A stretch of 16,670 nt of DNA from Solirubrobacteraceae bacterium. GTDB taxonomy: Bacteria > Actinomycetota > Thermoleophilia > Solirubrobacterales > Solirubrobacteraceae. A model generated the notes under the pieces. That model was not told where the DNA came from. It did not search any database and was given only the letters and a program-made list of their open reading frames with translations. Location: the NCBI GenBank assembly GCA_025455895.1, contig JALOLQ010000017.1, forward strand, positions 1 to 16,670, in the 5' to 3' direction. Below, piece by piece: positions 13,524-16,670 of the stretch (position 1 is its first letter; each line of letters begins with the position of its first letter). The position numbers and the translations under genes were made by a program.

Positions 13524-15347
13524 ATGGAGGGAGCAGCGGCCACCATCGACATCGACACCGGCGGGACGTTCACCGACGCCTTCGTGCGCCGCGGCGACGA
13601 GGTCGCCACCGTGAAGGTCCTCACCACGCCCCACGACCTCGCGGTCTGCTTCCGCGACGTGCTCGAGGCCGCGGCCGGCGCGCTGGGCACCGACGTGCCG
13701 GCCCTGCTGCGCGAGACGGCGGTCGTGCGCTACGCCACGACGGTCGGCACGAACGCGCTGATCCAGCGCAGCGGCCCCCGGCTCGGCCTGATCGCCGACG
13801 CACCGGGCGCCGACGCCGGCCGGCGCGGGATCGGCGTGTTCGTCGAGCCCGAGATGGTGCGCGCCCCCGAGGCCGCCGCCGCGACGGGCACCGAACTGCC
13901 CGAGGTGCGCGAGCTGCTCGACGCCGGCGCGCGCGGGCTCGTGGCGGCGCTCGACGGCGAGCCGGCCCGGGAGGGCGAGCTGCGCGAGCGCTTCGAGGAG
14001 CTCTACCCCCACAACTGCCTGGACACCGTCCCGCTGCTGCTGGCCGGCGAGATCACCCCGGACCGCGACCCGGACCGGCGCGCCGCCACGGCGCTCTTCA
14101 ACGCCTACGTCCACCCGGACGTCGCCGGCTACCTCTACCGCGCCGAGGACCACCTGCGCGACCAGGGCTACACGCGGCCGCTGCTGATCGTCCACAACGA
14201 CGGCGGATGCACCCGCGTCGCCAAGACGATCGCCGCCAAGACCTACAACTCCGGCCCGATGGCGGGGCTGCTCGGCGCGCGCGCGATCGCCGAGCAGTAC
14301 GGGATCACGACCCTCGTGACGCTCGACATGGGCGGCACGAGCCTCGACGTCTCGGTGCTCGAGGCGGGCGAGATCCCGATGCTCGCCCACGGGCGCGTGG
14401 AGGGCGTCGAGGTGGCGATGGCGCTGCCCGACCTCGTCCCGCTCGGGGCCGGCGGCGGGTCGATCGCCTGGCTCGAGGACGGCGTGCTGCGGGTCGGCCC
14501 GCAGAGCGCGGGCGCCAAGCCGGGCCCGGCGTGCTTCGGCTTCGGCGGCGAGCGGCCCACGGTCACCGATGCCGACGTCGTGCTCGGGATCCTGCGGCCG
14601 GACGCGTTCCTCGGCGGCGCGATGGCGATCGACGCCGACGCCGCGCGCCGCGCGATCGCCACGCTCGCCGAGCCGCTCGGCTGCGAGCCCGAGGAGGCGG
14701 CCGAGCAGGTGCGGGCGACGGTGCACCGCGAGACCGGCGCCCAGCTCGCCGCGCTGCTCGCCGAGCGCGGCATCGACACCGCGGGCGCCGCCGTGCTGGC
14801 CTTCGGCGGCAACGGCGCGACGCACTGCGCGGGCATCGCGCAGGCGGCCGGGATCGCCCAGGTGATCACCGTGCCCTTCTCGCCGGTCTTCAGCGCGTTC
14901 GGCGCCTCGCGCGCCGACGTGCGCCACCGCTGCGAGGCGCCCGCCGGCGACGGCGCCGAGGAGCGCCTGCGGCGGCGGGCGCTGCGCGACATGCGCGGCG
15001 AGGGCTTCGCCGAGGCCGAGGTCACCCTCAGCGCCCGGGAGGAGGACCGCGACGGCGTGCGCTGGGCGGTGGTCGACGCCGTGCGCGAGCTGCCGCACGC
15101 GGCCCTGGCCGCCGCGCCGGAGCGCGGTGAGGCCGGCCCGCCCCGCGAGGCCCTCGTGCGCTGGCCGGGCTCGGGGCCGCTGGCCACCCCGATCGTGCGC
15201 CGCGACGGACTGGGCCCCGGGGACACGCTCCCCGGCCCGTTGCTCGTCGACTCGCCGACGACGACCTGCGCGGTGCCCCCGGGCTGGACGCTGACCATCG
15301 ACGAGCACGGCGCCGAGCGCCTGACGCGAGAGGAGGGCGCGCGATGA
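13524..15347 (+). CDS. HyuA-like ATPase subunit of a ketone (acetophenone/acetone-type) carboxylase, alpha
   Basis: Belongs to the hydantoinase A/acetone carboxylase beta/oxoprolinase superfamily; in ketone carboxylases such subunits use ATP to phosphorylate the ketone enol or bicarbonate. Seen: first phosphate motif DTGGTFTD (11-18), YATTVGTNALIQRSGPRLGLI (70-90, conserved with the third gene; cited by position), HNDGGC (224-229), second phosphate motif DMGGTSLD (268-275), GAGGGSIAW and FGGNGATH. All ATP-site motifs are intact. At 607 residues it is shorter than usual HyuA (about 690); the segment between the two phosphate motifs is 36 residues shorter than in the third gene. It overlaps the next gene by 4 bases (ATGA). 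Order and sizes resemble ApcA of acetophenone carboxylase; hydantoinase or oxoprolinase is unlikely because of the gamma subunit next door. Confidence 0.85.
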   Translation: MEGAAATIDIDTGGTFTDAFVRRGDEVATVKVLTTPHDLAVCFRDVLEAAAGALGTDVPALLRETAVVRYATTVGTNALIQRSGPRLGLIADAPGADAGRRGIGVFVEPEMVRAPEAAAATGTELPEVRELLDAGARGLVAALDGEPAREGELRERFEELYPHNCLDTVPLLLAGEITPDRDPDRRAATALFNAYVHPDVAGYLYRAEDHLRDQGYTRPLLIVHNDGGCTRVAKTIAAKTYNSGPMAGLLGARAIAEQYGITTLVTLDMGGTSLDVSVLEAGEIPMLAHGRVEGVEVAMALPDLVPLGAGGGSIAWLEDGVLRVGPQSAGAKPGPACFGFGGERPTVTDADVVLGILRPDAFLGGAMAIDADAARRAIATLAEPLGCEPEEAAEQVRATVHRETGAQLAALLAERGIDTAGAAVLAFGGNGATHCAGIAQAAGIAQVITVPFSPVFSAFGASRADVRHRCEAPAGDGAEERLRRRALRDMRGEGFAEAEVTLSAREEDRDGVRWAVVDAVRELPHAALAAAPERGEAGPPREALVRWPGSGPLATPIVRRDGLGPGDTLPGPLLVDSPTTTCAVPPGWTLTIDEHGAERLTREEGAR

Positions 15348-15703
15348 CGACGCGCGTGCGCATCACCGAGTACCTGGACATCGACCTCGGCGCCGAGCGC
15401 TGGGTCTGCCGGGTCTGCGACCACGAGCTCGGGCCGGCCCGCGAGGACTACAAGCGCGGCCTGCTGCTCTACGACCGCGACCCGCGCGACATCTACCCCG
15501 CGCGGTTCGAGGCCGAGCACAGCTTCGCCCCCGACCCGGCCTGGTGCCGGATCGTCGAGTTCTACTGCCCCGGCTGCGGGACCCAGGTCGAGACCGAGTA
15601 CCTGCCGCCCGGGCATCCGCTGACCCGCGACATCGAGCTCGACATCGACGCGCTGCGCGCCGGCGCCGAGGGGCGGCCCGAGCCCGGAGAGGACGCGGCC
15701 TGA
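15344..15703 (+). CDS. Small zinc-ribbon gamma subunit of acetone/acetophenone-type carboxylase
   Basis: 119 residues. Two CxxC pairs, Cys22/Cys25 (WVCRVCDHELG) and Cys75/Cys78 (EFYCPGCGTQVE), should bind one zinc. The ending EYLPPGHPLTRDIELDID is the typical tail of acetone carboxylase gamma (AcxC) and the small acetophenone carboxylase subunit (ApcB, about 15 kDa). The family's role is structural, linking the HyuA- and HyuB-like subunits. It is much shorter than AcxC (about 165-170) and close to ApcB, which favours the acetophenone-type complex. Start ATG 15344 lies within the stop of the previous gene, and its own TGA shares an A with the next ATG, indicating translational coupling. Confidence 0.85.
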   Translation: MTTRVRITEYLDIDLGAERWVCRVCDHELGPAREDYKRGLLLYDRDPRDIYPARFEAEHSFAPDPAWCRIVEFYCPGCGTQVETEYLPPGHPLTRDIELDIDALRAGAEGRPEPGEDAA

Positions 15704-16670
15704 TGGAGATCAACGTCGACATCGGGGGCACGTTCACCGACTGCTTCGCCACGACCGCCGACGGCGCCGTGGCCACCGCGAAGGCGCTCACCACCCACCA
15801 CGACCTCGCGCTCGGCTTCATGCGCGCGCTCGAGGACATCGCCGGCCACCTCGGCTGCGAGGTCGACGAGCTGCTCGGGCGCACCGAGGCGATCCGCTAC
15901 GCGACGACGCTGGGGACCAACGCCCTGATCGAGCGCAGCGGCCCGCGGCTCGGGCTGATCACCACGATGGGGCACGCGGACACGGTGCCGATCGGGCGCT
16001 GCCGCCAGTGGGGCGACGGCCTGCCCACGGCGCTGACGCGCGACCTGGCCCGGGCGCAGCGCCCCGAGCCGCTCGTGCCGCCGGAGCAGATCGTCGAGGT
16101 CCGCGAGCGGATCGACTCCACGGGCGCCGTCGTCATGCCGCTCGACGACGAGGAGGTCCGCGAGCGGATCGGCGATCTCGTCGACGCCGGGGTGCGCGGC
16201 TTCGTCGTCTGTCTGCTGCACGCGCACGTCAATCCCCGGCACGAGCTGGAGATCCGGCGGCTGATCCAGGAGGAGTACCCGAGCTCCTACCTCGGGCGCT
16301 TCCCGGTCGTGCTCTCGCACGAGGTCTCGCGGCGCTCGGGCGAGTACGTGCGCTCGATGACCGCGATCATCGACGCCTACCTGCATCGCTTCACCGCCGA
16401 CCGCCTCTCGGCGCTGCGCGACGACCTGCGCTCCCGCGGCTACCGCGGCCAGCTGCTGCTGGTGCACAACACCGGCGGGATGGGCACGCTCGCCCGCACG
16501 ACGCCGGTGCGCACGGTGCACGCCGGCCCGGTCTCCGGACTGCACGGCTCGCGCCACCTCGCCGCGGCCTTCGGCTACGACAAGCTCGTCACGACCGACA
16601 TGGGCGGCACGTCGTTCGACGTCGGCGTCGTCGTCCAGGGCTCGGTGCGCTTCTACGAGTTCAACCCGGT
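15703..16670 (+). CDS. Second HyuA-like subunit (alpha') of the ketone carboxylase, truncated by window end
   Basis: 322 residues are visible from ATG 15703 (TGATG overlap with the gamma gene). Seen: DIGGTFTD (6-13), YATTLGTNALIERSGPRLGL (66-85), VVCLLHAHVNP (168-178), SHEVSRRSGEYVRSMTAIID (205-224), HNTGGM (255-260), HAGPVSGLHGSR and DMGGTSFD (299-306). These are the standard HyuA/AcxA landmarks, with a full-length middle region, unlike the first gene. The two are clear paralogues: 15 of 16 residues agree from IRYATT/VRYATT to the RSGPRLGLI block apart from conservative changes. Acetophenone carboxylase uses two unlike ATPase subunits, consistent with its two ATP per carboxylation. The C-terminal half and any HyuB-like gene lie outside. 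Confidence 0.87.
   Translation, partial: MEINVDIGGTFTDCFATTADGAVATAKALTTHHDLALGFMRALEDIAGHLGCEVDELLGRTEAIRYATTLGTNALIERSGPRLGLITTMGHADTVPIGRCRQWGDGLPTALTRDLARAQRPEPLVPPEQIVEVRERIDSTGAVVMPLDDEEVRERIGDLVDAGVRGFVVCLLHAHVNPRHELEIRRLIQEEYPSSYLGRFPVVLSHEVSRRSGEYVRSMTAIIDAYLHRFTADRLSALRDDLRSRGYRGQLLLVHNTGGMGTLARTTPVRTVHAGPVSGLHGSRHLAAAFGYDKLVTTDMGGTSFDVGVVVQGSVRFYEFNP

Noticed and set aside
13511..13526. ATG at 13511 as the start of the carboxylase operon
   Set aside because: It opens a different frame from the HyuA-like protein; its bases are better explained as part of the TATGGT -10 box eight bases before ATG 13524.
13509..15308. A 599-codon minus-strand open frame opposite the first HyuA-like gene
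   Set aside because: It is an antisense frame with His/Arg/Ala/Gly-rich low-complexity composition and no recognisable motif, while the plus frame has intact ATP-binding motifs.
1..16670. CRISPR arrays, tRNA or rRNA genes, insertion sequences, phage or toxin-antitoxin genes
   Set aside because: I looked for regularly spaced repeats, cloverleaf-like segments, transposase or integrase motifs and terminal inverted repeats and saw none; the window is filled by metabolic and regulatory genes.

Overview
This is a very GC-rich, gene-dense window with hardly any spacing between genes. Start codons are mixed ATG and GTG, and several TAnnnT -10 boxes sit only 8-9 bases before a start codon, as expected for leaderless mRNAs. 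With the gene content (two TetR regulators, a Baeyer-Villiger-type monooxygenase, a long acyl-CoA dehydrogenase, a cytochrome P450, hydantoinase-type ketone carboxylase subunits) this points to a high-GC actinobacterium. A soil Thermoleophilia/Solirubrobacterales-like lineage is my best guess, but it is an inference from style and gene content, not from a marker gene.

Left part (1-7401), a mixed neighbourhood. The 5' end of a cytochrome P450 gene leaves the window on the minus strand (1-356). Facing away from it is a penicillin-acylase-family (S45) N-terminal-nucleophile hydrolase (about 541/649-2760), which meets an EamA-type drug/metabolite transporter tail to tail. Then come a lipoprotein with two META domains (3751-4539), an Anbu-type bacterial proteasome-like protease (4555-5277, minus), a metal-dependent amidohydrolase/deaminase (5322-6764) and a small SHOCT-domain protein (6814-7401).

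Right part (7408-16670), a probable ketone / acyl-CoA catabolic region. A TetR regulator and an acyl-CoA dehydrogenase are read leftwards; a flavin monooxygenase of Baeyer-Villiger type and a second TetR regulator are read rightwards. Between the two units lies a clear palindromic operator on top of overlapping divergent promoters. Next, a thiolase of the SCP2/lipid-transfer type is read leftwards, and a three-gene rightward set begins: HyuA-like ATPase subunit, small zinc-ribbon gamma subunit, second HyuA-like subunit cut off by the window end. The alpha-gamma-alpha' order and the 4-bp and 1-bp gene overlaps resemble acetophenone carboxylase operons; the HyuB-like subunit would be expected just beyond 16670.

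How the genes may work together: an ATP-dependent carboxylase would turn a methyl ketone into a beta-keto acid. After CoA activation by a ligase not seen here, the divergent thiolase could split it into acetyl-CoA and a shortened acyl-CoA. The monooxygenase could send the same or a related ketone down an ester route, and the acyl-CoA dehydrogenase would handle the acyl-CoA products. The thiolase/carboxylase intergenic region carries two copies of GACACTGTGTC exactly 21 bp apart, one over the carboxylase -35 box. A near-match lies in front of the P450 gene, which may tie it to the same regulon. The substrate is not determined by the sequence.
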